Shown: positions 23,153 to 35,706, numbered from the stretch's first letter. The stretch is DNA of 64,000 nt from Henckelia pumila (GCF_033568475.1 NC_133123.1:6558501-6622500), one strand, 5' to 3'. Notes: a model not told the origin generated them from the sequence alone. Translations and numbers: made by a program.

Positions 23153-23765
23153 ATTTTTTTCATGGGCGATCGGATCAAATCAGATATCCGTTTTTCAAAA
23201 TTGACATACAAGATGGTCTTATAGGAGATTTTATGAAATTAAAATGGTTTCTAATTGTATTTAAATAAATATTATTGTACACTAATTAATATCTGCTCAT
23301 TTAAAGTCTTGAGTCCCCTTTGTGTCCAGCCTTCTTCCCCTTTAAATTTGATATTATTGAAAGAGGTCCCCCTCTTATAGGAACCCAAAAATCCAAAATG
23401 CTTGTCATCCAGTACCCCACCCTTTATCAATAATTGAAATTGAGATGGGTAAATATCAATTTACTTAGATTCCCTATTTGGTATTTGTGGAATTATGCTT
23501 AGTTTATTCTTCTTGAGCTCAAATAATTTGTTTTCTCAAAATATTATAATTTATTTGCAGAGTTTCTACGTTGAAGGATTTGATTTTTTTTCTTTGAAAA
23601 AGGAACCTTTTATAGATAAATCCATTCAATTTAATGAAATAATTTTTAATTTATTTACCACCTAAAATGTACTGCCCATCTCTAGGTTTAAGCTTTAAAT
23701 AGGACATTTAGCTCAGTGTTCCTAGCTGATTCCTCCATCATAATTGCATAGTTATACACAATTTT
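23153..23765. other. Intergenic, nothing recognised
   Basis: AT-rich sequence with no coding frame or clear transposon end. Confidence 0.35.
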
Positions 23766-24058
23766 TCGGTAGCGTTCGGGAGAGTTTCTAGGAATCATTT
23801 TTGATATTTTTCTTAACAAATTTTGTTAAGGAAAAACTGACAAGTGATTCATAAAAACTCTCCGAAACAATACCTTAATCGATTCCATCTATTTTTTGTC
23901 CCAATCTCGGAAGATATTCCATTGAAAAAAATTTGTAGACAATACTCTTTAAGGAAGTGTTTGCAACCTCTAAAAAAATGTTTATAGATTATTTCTTTAC
24001 AAATTTGTTAAAAAAGAAACCATAATTACTTATTTTTAGAGTTTGCAAACACTACTTA
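23766..24058. mobile_element. Two foldback MITEs of family B side by side
   Basis: The first (23766-23876) has arms AGCGTTCGGGAGAGTTTCT and AACTCTCCGAAACAATACC around AACAAATTTTGTTAAGG. The second (about 23948-24058) has arms AAGTGTTTGCAACCTCTAAA and TTTAGAGTTTGCAAACACTA. They are in the same class as 16399 and 58231. Confidence 0.6.
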
Positions 24059-24907
24059 CATTTTTTGTTCATTCACTACAGAGATACTTTACCCGTAGAA
24101 TGGTCGGAGCACTGAGACCGTTACCATGTTAATTTTTTTTTTTTGTTTTGGGAAAGAAACATTGTAACATAAATTATATTGGTCAGTTTTTGGACACTGC
24201 ATAGAATTAGTTATCATTTGACATCAATTAAATATTTAAATGCATTTTCAATGTAAATTGACAATTTTTTCTTAAAACAACGATGGAGTCATGGACCCGA
24301 AATTATTATCAATAAAACACGTTACAGGGACCCATCCTATAAACCCGAAGAGCGACAATGGGGGACACTGGTGTAAAGATAATGTGGGTGGGGCAATATG
24401 GAATATATTATATATCTTCAACGTTTTCAAATTTACATGTAAGTACTTATATATCAACTCATGCGATAGCTCGCGTGCATTGATTTTTTTACGTAATTAA
24501 TTATTATTATTTAATGTTTAAGTTATGGTTATGATTTTTTAAGATTTATTAAAATAGGTTCATATAATAATTTTCAATGGAATGAAAGAATTTGTATTAT
24601 TGTTCATTCATTATTAAATGATGAAGGTAATTACTCTAAAGAGTTGTCGCATTTTTTAAGAAAAATGTTACCAAAAATCGCAATAATATTTTATTGTTTT
24701 ATAGTTTTATACAACTCTATTTATTTAATTTTTATATTTTGTGGACATGCATTATAGTAGAGTTAGATTTTTCAATCTATACGGGCTAGAATTTTAAGTT
24801 CTCAAATCCTTTAATAATTTGAATCGAGTTACCCGAGCTAATATCAAATTAATTAAAAAATATTTAAAATTAATATAAATAATAAAAATAATTTGGTCCA
24901 TCTCGGA
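24059..24907. other. AT-rich intergenic DNA
   Basis: No gene recognised. Short frames near 24272-24500 have no family resemblance that I can see. Confidence 0.35.
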
Positions 24908-25057
24908 TATATATATATGAGAGTTGATATTTACACTCCATTTTGTGTTATCTACACTCCACTTTATGTGTAAAATATTTGTTCAATTTACTCATAAGTG
25001 AAGTGCAAATAACAAAAAATGGAGTGTAAATATCAACTCCCTATATATATATATATA
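24908..25057. mobile_element. TA-flanked hairpin element, family 3
   Basis: (TA)n at 24908-24918 and 25042-25057 flank a 123-bp inverted repeat. The arms are GAGTTGATATTTACACTCCA and TGGAGTGTAAATATCAACTC, perfect over 20 bp. Confidence 0.75.
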
Positions 25058-25243
25058 ATGTATGAATCCCTTAGAATAACCACATTGATCAAATTAATGG
25101 ATGTACAAAAATGTCTTTTGCTACTTATAACTACCATCTTTCAATTATATTTTTGAATTTTAATATATAAAAAAATGTTCATTATTTTTAGATATAATAT
25201 AAACTATTTATACACGTGAATTTTTGTGTACGTGGATTACTAG
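25058..25243 (+). mobile_element. Short dispersed repeat with Helitron-like 3' end, copy 1
   Basis: About 180 bp, repeated in opposite orientation at 62440-62615. Shared landmarks are TTAGAATAACCAC, CAAAAATGTC, ATTTTTAGATATAATATAA and CTATTTATACACG. Its right end has a hairpin-like CACGTGAATTTTTGTGTACGTG followed by TTACTAG and T, which suits a Helitron end. The other copy lacks CTAG, so the class remains open. Confidence 0.55.
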
Positions 25244-25387
25244 TATATATAAAGGGAGAACCCCTTTTAATAACTAATTTGGTGAAGCTTTTTATATTAT
25301 TCCAAAAACACCCTTACTTTTTCTTTATTTGAAATGTAAATATTTTTCTATTTGCGTACATGTCCTTACTTACCCAACGACTCAAAA

Positions 25388-25475
25388 AAAGAGGACAAGA
25401 GCCCTTGTACACATAAGAGTCGTTGGTAGACAAAGCAAAAGTAGCAAGAGTACGAGCCACTTGATTAGTAGTTAG
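25388..25475 (-). pseudogene. RNase H-like domain remnant, C-terminal piece
   Basis: The minus-strand reading includes NQVARTLATFALSTNDSYV, resembling the N-x-x-A-x-x-LA end of the RVT_3 RNase H fold of plant non-LTR elements and related host genes. It lies directly against the 5-bp duplication GTTAG of copia 2. Its partner piece is at 30216-30438, on the other side of the insertion. Confidence 0.5.
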
Positions 25476-25661
25476 TGTAGAAATTAAAGGAGAGAAAACT
25501 AGGTTTTTTATATCATGAAAAATTGTGTATAAAAGTTACACAACTAGATGTTTATATAGTTAGATTAAATACAAGCAAACAATAAAAAGACTACTCTATC
25601 CTTATTAGCTAATAAATAGAAAAAGCCTAATAATAATAACATAATCTAATATAATCTAACA
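25476..25661 (-). repeat. 3' LTR of copia 2
   Basis: 186 bp. It reads TGTTAGATTATATTAG at its minus-strand start and TTTCTACA at its end. It pairs with 30031-30215. Confidence 0.95.
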
Positions 25662-25689
25662 TCCCCCCTCAAACTCACGATGCTACAGC

Positions 25690-28600
25690 TAAAAGCATTG
25701 AGAGTTTGTCAGACAAAAAACGAAAGCGCGAAGCGGAATGTGCCTTGGTAAACATATCAGCAATCTGTAGAGAAGAAGGAACAAACGGCAACATGATGGT
25801 GCCAAGCTGAAGATGGTGACGAGTAATGTGACTATCAATTTCAATATGTTTCGTCCTCTAATGAAAGACTGAATTACGTGCAATTTGAATAGCACTCTGA
25901 TTATCACAAAATAACGGAGTAGGCCGAGCAAGAGAGACACCCATATCCGCAAGCAACCAACGCAACCAAACTATCTCACAAGTAGTAGAGGCCATGACAC
26001 GGTACTCAGCTTCTGTGGAAGATCTAGAAATAACATCTTGTTTCTTACTCTTCCAAGAGATTAGGGAATCACCGAGAAAAATGCAGAAGCCAGTGGTAGA
26101 TTTGCGATCCGTAGGATCACCAGCCCAATCAGCATCAGAGTACACGCAGCTCCAAAGATGAAGTAGAAGGAAATAAAAGACTTTGAAATTGAGTTCCCCG
26201 AAGATACCTGAGAATACGGAGAACAGCAGCCCAATGAAATTTAGTTGGTGCAGTGACAAACTGACTAACCACATGAACAACATGTGCAATATCTGGACGA
26301 GTCACGGTGAGATAAACCAAACTCCCAACAATAGTTCGGTAAAAACTAGGATCCGGCAAAGGTGGGCCATCACACAGTGAATACCGAGCATTAGTCTCAA
26401 GAGGAGTATCAGCAACTCTATTATCAGTGAGACGTGCACGCTCAAACAGATCAGATATATACTTTGAATGAGATAAGAGATAACCCTTTGGCGAAGAAGC
26501 GACCTCAATGCCCAGAAAGTAGCGTAGTATACCAAAATCTTTCATAGCAAAATAACAAGTCAACTCAAACTTCAAGGAAGCAATTCCATCAGAATCATCA
26601 CTAGTAATTATCATGTCATCAACATATAATGATAAGAGAATACGACCTGCACTAGTATATTTAACAAACAATGCTGAATCACGATTACTAGGCAGAAAAC
26701 CAAGCAAAGTGATAACTGTAGAGAACTTCTCAAACCAAGCATGAGGTGCTTGTTTAAGACCATAAAGTGCTTTACGAAGCCTGCAAACTTCACCAGGTTG
26801 GTGAGGAACACCAGGAGGAAGTGTCATATAAACTTCTTTATGCAGATCACCATTAAGAATTGCATTCTTGACATCCATCTGAGATATTCTCCATCGAAAA
26901 ATAGAAGCAACAACAATCAGAGTACGAACAATCGTCATTTTTGCAACAGGGGCAAATGTTTCCTCATAATCCATGCCATACTCCTGAGAATATCCTTTAG
27001 CAACAAGACGAGCTTTGTATCGTTCCATAGACCCATCAGATTTAGTTTTGATCTTATAGACCCAACGAGAACCAATTGTGTGTTTTCCTAGTGGCAGCGG
27101 TACCAAATCCCATGTATGAGTTTGATGCATAGCAGTCAATTCCTCAGCCATAGCATTCTGCCAAACAGGGTTACGAACAACTTCTCTATAGGATACAGGC
27201 TCAAATAGACAACGAACAGATGCAATAAATGAAGCAAAATAACGAGAATAGCAAGAGTAAGCAAAATCTGGTAGCTTAGAAGACTTACAAACACGAGTAG
27301 ACTGACGACAGCTAAAAGGATCATCCGCAACCTCAGGAGATGATTGGGTAGTGACAGAAGCAGGAGGAGGTGTTGCAGGTGTCTCAGTACCAGATTCGGT
27401 TGAGCTACCAGTATGGGCTGTTTGTAAAGCTTCTTCAGTATCAGTTTCGAAGGGATCAATGCAGAGAAGATCTGACTTTGTCATATTATGCGAACCAGCA
27501 GGAATAGAAAAGAATGAAATATGCTCAAGAAACATAACATGACGAGAAATATACAATTTTTGACTAACAGGATCATAGCAACGATATCTTTTTTGACCAA
27601 CACCATAACCCAAAAAAACACACAGAGCAGACCGAGGGGATAATTTATTACGCTCGGCATGTGGACGTAGGATGAAACAAGTACAATAAAAAACACGCAA
27701 AGATGAATAGTCAGGAGCATGCCCATATAATTTTTCAAAAGGTGACAAGCCTGAATTGTGTGAGGTTTGAATTCTATTAATCACGTGAGCAGCGGTAAGG
27801 ATTGCTTCCCCCCAAAAGGCACTAGGAACACTAGCAGACAATAAAAATGATCGAGCTGTTTCAACAAGATGCATATGTTTCCTTTCAGCTACACCATTTT
27901 GTTCAGGAGTATCCGTACAAGAGGTTTGATGAATAGTACCATCAGAAGCTAGTAAACGGGAAAAATCGGTCGAAGTGTATTCACCCCCCAAATCACAACG
28001 AAAGCACTTTATGACACTAGAATGTTGAGTTTTCACAAGAGCTCTAAAGTTATTAAAAATAGTAAGATAATCAGTCCTACGTTTCATAAGATAAACCCAA
28101 GAGTAACGAGTAAAATCATCAATAAATGAAACATAGTATCGTGACCCCCTTTTTTGTAAAAACAGGAGAGGGTCCCCACACATCATAATGAATAAGATCA
28201 AATGGGGCAGAAAAAAATGAAATACTTTTATTAAACGGTAAAGCAGAGAATTTAGCCAGTTTACAACCACTACAATAAGAAATATCAGAACTTTTGAAAG
28301 CTCATAAGACTCATGTAGAAGCTAAAAACTGCAAACGAGATGCTGAAACGTGACCTAAATGAGAATGCCACAAATAAAACTCAGAAGACAAACGACTAAA
28401 ACGAAAAGAAGATAAATCCACACTCGAAGCTGCAACATCTAGTACTTTGAGATAATCCAAGACATAGAGTCCTCCTTGCCTACGGCCTGTCCCAATCAGC
28501 CTCTGAGATTGCGGGTCCTGAACATAACAATTGGAGGAATAAAAGTAGACTAAGTATCCAAACTCACATAATTGACTAACAGAGAAAAGATTTAAACTGA

Positions 28601-29836
28601 GATTAGGAATATAGTAAACATTTGTAAGAGACAAACAAGAATTAACAATGGAACCAACACCTACTAATGGCATAGCAATACCATCAGCAGTTGCAACAGA
28701 TATAGATGAAATGGGAGTAAAAGAGACAAAGGAGGACAAGTGGGTGACATATGGTGGGAGGCACCAGAATCCAAGACCCACAAGGATGAGGGTATACCTG
28801 AAGGAGCAGACGACGACAAACCTATATGAGAGGAGACTGACATGGCAGATGGCTGGGCAGAGGACTGTGAAGCAAGGAATTGCTGAAACTGCTCAAACAG
28901 ATATGGATCCAAAGAGGGGGCAGCCACTGCATTACTGGACTGTGGTGGTCGATATGAAAACTGTTGTGGTTGAGTACCAGGTTTCCATGAAGCATTCTGA
29001 GGTAGCAAGGACGGCTGTTGAGGTCGTTGTTGCGGTGGTCGTTTCTGTTGCTGCGGCTGTGGTTTACCTTTGTTCAAAAATTGTGGACATTGTGACTTCC
29101 AATGTCCTTTTTCTTTGCAATAATCACACTCATCAGTAGAAATCTTCAAAGTAGACCGATTTTGGTTATGAGGCAGAGGGCGTTGTGGTGCGGCAAAAAC
29201 AGATGGCGTAGACGGGACAGGAGTCCCCTTATCAGCTTGAGACTTAAAGCGAATCTCCTCAGCAAGAAATTCATGTACCACCGAATCAACGGAAGGAAGA
29301 GGACTACGATGCAAGATTGTCCCATGCAATCCTTTAAAATCATCATGAAGAGCCATCAAAAATTGGACCACACATTTTTCTTTTCTATGAGTGACGTAAG
29401 CCGGGAATGCTTGCAATTCTGAAGATTCTGTGAGTGCCAACTGGTCCCATAGTTCGGACATGGCAGAATAAAAATCTTGGATGCCCATATCTCTCTGCCG
29501 AAGAGCGCGAATATCTGCTTCCAATTGATATTGTTTGGCAAATTTAGACTGTGTGTACAATTTTGACAGATGATCCCAAACTTGTTTGGCAGTCTCATAC
29601 TTGGCCAGCTGAGCACCAATGGAGTGTGTAACAGAATTATTGATCCACGTTATAATCTTCGCATTATCGGCCTCCCAAGTATCCAACGACTTTGCATAAT
29701 CAACAGCTTTGATGTCAGTAGGTTTAACACACACACCAGTAACATAACCCCACATAGATTTTCCCCGCAAGAAATTCTTCACAACATAGGCCCAATACGA
29801 ATAATTTTTTCCATCCAATTGGACACTACCAGCCAT
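25690..29836 (-). pseudogene. Copia 2 gag-pol polyprotein with few breaks
   Basis: The gag starts at 29836 (MAGSVQLDGKNYSYW). A CCHC knuckle (CDYCKEKGHWKSQC) lies near 29090-29130 and the protease motif WVLDSGASHHMS near 28770, where the frame shifts. The pre-integrase domain (LWHSHLGHVS) lies near 28350, followed by a stop. A further frame change lies near 28150-28170. Integrase then continues in a long open frame (FIDDFTRYSW, DTPEQNGVAERKH). Reverse transcriptase follows with QMDVKNAILNGDL and YVDD near 26615. The frame shifts near 26150 into RNase H (YSDADWAGDP, SSTEAEYRVMAS), and one stop follows NSVFH near 25858. About five lesions in total mean it is probably inactive. Confidence 0.95.
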
Positions 29837-30030
29837 GGTGACAACAAACAGTGTACACGGACAACCAAATAGGAAGCAGAAAACCAAGTTGATGTGAGAA
29901 CAAGAAAAAAAAAACTAATCAAAATACGAAGAGCGGAGAATAACTGGACCGACGGACGCACCCAGTGGACGAGATTAACAATCCTTCAATCAAACGATCG
30001 AAATCCATAGAGATGGAGGCTTTGATACCA

Positions 30031-30215
30031 TGTAGAAATTAAAGGAGAGAAAACTAGATTTTTTATATCATGAAAAATTGTTTATAAAAGTTACATAACA
30101 AGATGTTTATATAGTTAGATTAAATACAAGCAAATAATAAAAAGACTACTCTATCCTTATTAACTAATAAATAGAAAAGCCTAATAATAAATACATAATC
30201 TAATATAATCTAACA
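30031..30215 (-). repeat. 5' LTR of copia 2
   Basis: 185 bp with TG...CA ends. It is followed on the minus strand by the primer-binding site TGGTATCAAAGCC at 30030-30018. Confidence 0.95.
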
Positions 30216-30438
30216 GTTAGATCTCCTACAATGATGTACAATAAGCTCCGGATTTTTCAAGAGTGACGTGGTGAATAGATTGAACTAGATTCGTTTCTGC
30301 CGTTAATGGTGAAGAAACTTTATTGATGACAGAAACCACATTGATTGCATCTGTTTCTAAAAAAACCACGTTGTCACCCATTAAAGTCTTCCGTAATGAC
30401 CAAAAATTTTGCAAAATACAGTGAAAACATACCAACAA
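30216..30438 (-). pseudogene. RNase H-like domain remnant, N-terminal piece
   Basis: A minus-strand frame of about 70 residues contains VFLETDAINVVSVINK and LVQSIHHV. This fits the E-x-D-(A/S)-x-x-V-V-x-x-I pattern of the RVT_3 RNase H-like domain seen in plant LINE-derived and host RNase H-like proteins. With 25388-25475 it would form one domain with a frame change near the insertion point. It is a relic, and whether it came from a LINE or a host gene is unknown. Confidence 0.55.
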
Positions 30439-30826
30439 CGCAGCGAGTTGAAGAAAAAAAAAACAAGCTACCCTTGAGAATCACACACAACTACACTAAT
30501 CCCCAAAACACCCTTACTAACCATGTTAACATGCTTCAGTTTTCACCATCGACATTATTCCCACTTCTCTCCAAATATTTTTCCACTTTTCTTTGTAACC
30601 TTCATTGATTTTTAACTTCCCAATCTCCTCTCCACTATTTAAAGTCTATCCTCTACCCACCCTTGTTCATTTTTTGGAGACATTACACCAAATGATTTTT
30701 TATAATATTGTGTCATATTAGTTGTGTATCAAAATTAAATCGAATGTTATAAACAATAATTTATTACATATATCCAATAATTGATATATATGTGTATTAT
30801 ATTATGCACAAGCAATACATGTGTCC

Positions 30827-30972
30827 TACCACTAGCATATTATAAAACACGAGAGCCTTTAGATAACTACTTTTATGTCTTGATTCTTGATGTAACATTA
30901 TTTTTAAAATCTTTAAATTATTAAAAGTATTTTTTTTAATCTCTATCTATACATTTACATTTTTTAGATTAC

Positions 30973-31015
<43 letters not shown>

Positions 31016-31423
31016 GAATCCTAATAAAAATTTGTATTAAAAATTTATTAATTAAAAAAAATTATCGTATTTAAATATTTATTTTAACTGTGTGCATATA
31101 AACACCAGTATATAAGCATACACCAATTGATTTCTATGAAAAATACATCTATCAACTTAGATTAACAATATATATATTTTTATTATGCATTTTATTTTTT
31201 TAAACAAATTTACTAGTAACTTTCAAATTTTCAAACATTATCTCACTAATTAGAATATTCACAAATTATTCTACAAACTACATTTTTAATATATGTGGGT
31301 TGGATCATTGGTAACCAAATAAAATAACACACCATTTATATATACTAGTAACCGTGACATACACATTGCGTGTATAACGAAAAAAATGTGGCTAACACGT
31401 TTATGTATAATTAACTTAATACA
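30827..31423. mobile_element. Helitron-like termini and low-complexity DNA
   Basis: Near 30836 the words CTAGCATATTATAAAACACG and GAGAGCCTTTAGATAACTAC match the 5' region of the local Helitron family (plus strand). At 31345-31348 a minus-strand CTAG 3' end with hairpin ATACACGCAATGTGTAT and the expected flanking T is present. A dinucleotide (CA)n(TA)n block lies at 30974-31014. The ends may belong to different elements. Confidence 0.45.
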
Positions 31424-32740
31424 TCTAGTAGCCCGTACCCAGTTTTAGTAAGTAATTGCTAATTAATCGATAAAAAAGATTAAGAAAACTTCTAATGGAT
31501 TAACGGAGCTCGGGATTAGACCTAGAATGATCAGAAATGGTCCGAAGGGTCAGGCAAAACGAAAGCAACGTTCTAGGAACGGATGCAACGTTCGTGCCAT
31601 CAGAAATGCGTCACTGCTTGCGTACTTGATGTGACATTGACACCATCGGAAGCAACGATGGTGAACGAACGCAACGTTCGTCAGGCAGAACGGACGCAAC
31701 GATGGAGGATCGGACGCAACGATCGTTGTCTATAAATAGGGGTGCCGAGGCTCATATTTGAGCACACCTTTCACCTCTTCTCTCTCGATTCCTTAATCTT
31801 CTAGCTCAGATCTAGGGAATTCTAAGCGTCCCATTGGAAATCCGAAAGTGGCATAGCGATCCAAGCATCGTAGCGGAGCTGTGGCCTAGTTTTGAGGCAA
31901 TCGACAGCAAAGGGCTAACGACGAACGAAGGTATAGTTTTTGCTTTCTAAAAATATTTAGGAGTATGCAATAGCCTAGTTAAGGGTTTTAGAGCTCTTTA
32001 ATGATATTAGTATCATTTGACAGTGTAGTGCGGATTATAGGCGTAGACCTAGAGCCGGTAGAGCGCGCCTAGTATTTGAGGTACGAAAGTACTGTTCGAG
32101 ATATCCTGACTGAGTATGCATGTATTATGTGACTGCATGATTTATATGCCATGATTTTATGCTGTATACATTTACATCTTGAGTTATCTCTATTGAGATG
32201 TCTGTTAGTAGGGTTTACCCTATCCTGTTAGTGGATGGACTTTCATCGATTTGGGTCCTGCGTATCCACTGGTATTTTCGGTATGTGAGCCACCTCCTCA
32301 AGCGACGGCACATCGTGCTATATACCAGGGCCCGGTCTGTCTTTGTTATCTGATTCTTGACCTCCAGTCAGTAGACGGTACACTTGCATGCATGTATACT
32401 CATACTCTCGTGCTGAGTGTTTTATGCTCACGTCTCGTACTCTGTGTTTCTGGTTACCCTATTCCTTGGGGCAGATTTGCGATTGGACGAGGCGGGTGGA
32501 TCCAAGAGGGGCTAGGCAGTGGTTAGCCACCTGGAGCTTCGTCTAGGTTTTTATATTGTTGTTATTGGGTTGATACAACTTTCGATTTGGTTGTATAAAC
32601 TATTCAGATATTTACAGATTCCTTTCCTTAGGATTGTTTATTGTTTATGATTTCCGTAGTTTAATTCTGATTTTTGTTTAATTAAGTTAATTGCATGCCT
32701 AAGTTCTGTTTAGTAGATGATCCAGGTAAGGGTCACTACA
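31424..32740 (+). repeat. Solo LTR of a Ty3/gypsy (Tekay/Del-like) element
   Basis: This 1317-bp GC-richer block starts TCTAGTAGCCCGTACCCAG, a decayed TGTAGTGACCCGTACC, and ends AAGGGTCACTACA. It is flanked by the exact 5-bp repeat ATACA (31419-31423, 32741-32745). No primer site or coding region adjoins it, so it is a solo LTR formed by LTR-LTR recombination. A TATA box (CTATAAATAGGGG) lies near 31730. About 31555-31725 holds an array of GGACGCAACGTTCG-like units. The Tekay/Del label rests on remembered LTR end patterns and is tentative. Orientation follows the TATA box. Confidence 0.8.
31728..31742 (+). promoter_or_regulatory. LTR promoter TATA box
   Basis: CTATAAATAGGGGTG is a strong plant TATA box inside the solo LTR, downstream of the CAACGTT array. 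A CT-rich stretch (CACCTCTTCTCTCTCGATTC) follows 35 bp on, as in a transcription start region. This is a possible outward promoter, and activity is unknown. Confidence 0.5.
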
Positions 32741-32745
32741 ATACA

Positions 32746-33600
32746 TGTTCCCAAAATAAATTTAATTTAATACAAGATAAGTAAAATATTTAAAACACAT
32801 TTAATGCAAGATAAGTAGAATATTTAAAACACATATAGAAACACATCATGATCATGTACCTTTTAGAAAAGTGTTGAATTTTAAAAAACTAAAAATACAA
32901 TTATAATATACAAAATGTTTCATTAAATTAAAAAAATTGTTTAATTTCAAATATATTACGATAGTAGAAAGACTTTAATTAACTAAATTTCAATTAATTG
33001 GTGAAGTTTGTTATGAAATTTTGATTATATCTTAATTCAATTACCAACAAAACCAAAATTATTAAAAAAAGTAGTAATTTTATACGGTTCTTTTAGCCAT
33101 TAGATTTTATATTATTTACCAAAATGACATCTCGCTATTTTTGTTTGTATTTTTAAAATTTTAGATTATATAATTATGAATCTTAAATTTTTAAATATCT
33201 AATTCATCATGCGAATTAATTCTAAAAATAACATGAAAATCAATTAACATAAATTTTTTATGTATATGAACGTATCGCGTGCAAGAGACGCTAGTATTTA
33301 TATAAACATGTTTTTTGTAAAACAGTTTCATGAATTTATATCCTTGAGACATATCGATTAAATCTATATTTGCAATAAAAAATAATAATATGGTCAGAGA
33401 TATATCTCACAAAATTAATTCTTAAAACGATTAAATACGAGTTTTTGTGAAAAAAAATCATAGAATTACGTATTATATATATATATATATATATATCACA
33501 CGCTCCTCGAGGGAAATTTAATTTCTAATTTTATGAAACAGTAAAACTTAATTTGTATGAAGGATATGAAAGATGATAGGTGAGCGTGGTTGGAGTTCAT
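32746..33600. other. AT-rich DNA with a Helitron-like 3' end
   Basis: Contains a direct repeat TAATACAAGATAAGTAAAAT / TAATGCAAGATAAGTAGAAT (near 32768 and 32804). Near 33270-33294 is TATCGCGTGCAAGAGACGCTAG followed by T, a possible plus-strand Helitron end. A decayed GTGAGAC-type MITE is possible at about 33320-33450, and (TA)n lies at 33475-33496. Confidence 0.35.
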
Positions 33601-33607
33601 GCTACCC

Positions 33608-33707
33608 TTAAGGTAGCTACCCTCAAGGGTGATTGAATGGACCAGATCACATTTGCATTTCAAATGATTTGATCTGGTCCATTCAATGGCCCTTGGGGTA
33701 GCTACCC
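33608..33707. mobile_element. Foldback MITE with GTAGCTACC arms
   Basis: The arms AGGTAGCTACCCTCAAGGG, then ATTGAATGGACCAGATC, pair with GATCTGGTCCATTCAAT, then CCCTTGGGGTAGCTACC. About 100 bp, loop around TTTGCATTTCAAA. No coding. Confidence 0.7.
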
Positions 33708-33851
33708 CAAAGATAACATCGACACTACCGTGAGCATGATGGTGATGTACTGATATGATTTCAGGGTTTCGTTTGTACTTGTGCTCGTGTGTGACGCGGT
33801 TTCATGGAGAGCCAAAAGGCCACTCCTTTTTTGAAATGCAACAAATTCATC

Positions 33852-33897
<46 letters not shown>

Positions 33898-34937
33898 GTT
33901 ATAATTATAGTTAGGAAATAATATTACAATGCAACCGACTTAGATTCATGAATTTATAATTGTCATTATTCCATAACGATAAATTAATATCTTCTATGCT
34001 ATATTATTAAAGTCGTGAAATAACAAACTTTAGCATTTTGGGGTATTTTTTATAAGCCAAAAATATATCTATCAAACTACAAAATTATTATATTTTTATT
34101 TAATAAAATATCATAAAAACATGTTTGAGTAAATATGTATCTTATATAAAGTTATCACACTCAAATATAATATATTTTTATCTTATTCTAAATTTTTAAT
34201 TTTAGAAATAATAACTAATTGGGACGCCCAATGCGCAACCCGCGGCAAGGCAAATGAGTTCAAATTGGTGGGCCATGGTGGGACAAGGCGGGCTGGCTTG
34301 TTTAACAACTCTATGAGTAGTATATCAAAGTTACACATACACTTTTTTTGGTATATTTGGAGACGGTCGATCCTGTCCATACATGGAGCAAAACGTAATA
34401 TGTTGATATAAACAATAATATTTTTTCATATGGTTGGTCGGTTATGAGATCTGTTTCACAAATTTGATTCATGAGATTGTTTCATGAGTCAATTTTATGA
34501 AACAGATATCGTATCTAATCCATGAGAATTATTATTTTTTATAATCCTAGTGAATTGAGAAATTTAATTACCTTTATGTTAAGATTATAGACTTAACTTT
34601 AACTCCATTTCAAATGACAGCTCGAGATTGAGAACTGGCCAAGTCATATATATAATTTTTAATGACTTAATCCAACCGATATGAATAATCCGACACTATC
34701 AAGCTGCCATTTTTATATATAGGTTTACCTCGCAGATCTGATTTTCTTCCCCGAGCTTCTCAATACAAAAATATTACCATTGGATCATTTAAAAAATAAA
34801 TAAAATAAAATAATTAATAAATGTATTATATATATGAGTGTGTCTGTGATTCCTTTTTTTTTCTCTTTTCTTTGTTGATGAAGATGCATTTATTGCCCTG
34901 GATAAGACTCTCCATCGTACCATGTTCCTGTAGCAAA

Positions 34938-34974
<37 letters not shown>

Positions 34975-35248
34975 CATGAATACAATAGTGATGGAGATGT
35001 TATGATTTGAATATATTTCGTAAAAGAGACTACACTAATCGTTTTGAATGGTCCTTCTTTGTCTTTTGATAAGATTAAGTTGAAAGATGCATGCAAATCC
35101 AATCTAACCAGATCAATAATTAGATCCTTAATATTCCCCTCCGTGGCTTACATTAATCCACGAATTTTCCGTACATAAACAATGATATCTTCTGAATTGG
35201 AAACGACATTTTTTATTGTTATCTATATCCCACACAATAATTATAATA
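33708..35248. other. Intergenic DNA with minor repeats
   Basis: (TA)n at 33858-33894 and a (CA)n(TA)n block at 34938-34974. A Helitron-like 5' end is possible at 33993 (TCTTCTATGCTATATTATTA). A GC-richer patch at 34218-34300 (GCGCAACCCGCGGCAAGG, GGGACAAGGCGGGC) looks like a hAT-type subterminal array fragment. No gene. Confidence 0.35.
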
Positions 35249-35249
35249 A

Positions 35250-35300
35250 CTAGTGTATTGATACACGCGTTGCTTGTATTATATTTTTATAATTAATTTG
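35250..35300 (-). mobile_element. Helitron-like 3' terminus
   Basis: On the minus strand, hairpin ATACAAGCAACGCGTGTAT is followed by CAATACACTAG and then T, matching the Helitron 3' end rule. The 5' end to the right was not identified. Confidence 0.45.
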
Positions 35301-35569
35301 ATTTATATGCAAATAAGAGTAAAATCATATTTGTAAAAATTATCGAAAGATTAAACTACAATTTGAAATATCGAAATTTTAACAAAAAAACAAAAGAAAG
35401 CAAAAACGTGATATCTATATCACATAAAAACAATTTGGATATAAAAAAAGATGAAGATTTTTTAATTATATATATATATGAGAAGATAATAAGCTGCCAT
35501 TTCTGTATATATCACAAAAATGAAATTAGGACGTCAAAAGAGGGTTCCATTCAAGCATGATTGTAAACA

Positions 35570-35706
35570 GTATATATATATATATATAGTTCTTTTATGG
35601 TGCCTAACACTATATGCCCACTTCATGTCCACCATGTACAATAGATGAGTTGACTTGCACATGGTGGACATGAAGTGGACATATAGTGTTGGGCACCATA
35701 AAAGAA

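Larger units (their letters stand above)
25476..30215 (-). mobile_element. Ty1/copia retrotransposon 2, near full length
   Basis: The element is 4740 bp on the minus strand with an exact 5-bp duplication GTTAG (25471-25475, 30216-30220). LTRs of 186 and 185 bp have canonical TG...CA ends and are about 95% alike by eye, so the insertion is younger than copia 1. Inside the 5' LTR is TGGTATCAAAGCC (tRNA-Met type primer site), and before the 3' LTR is GAGTTTGAGGGGGGA (polypurine tract). All copia domains are present in order. Only a few lesions break the polyprotein. Confidence 0.97.

Noticed and set aside
32251-32526. Open frame of 91 codons on the plus strand
   Set aside because: It lies wholly inside the solo gypsy LTR and has no protein family resemblance.
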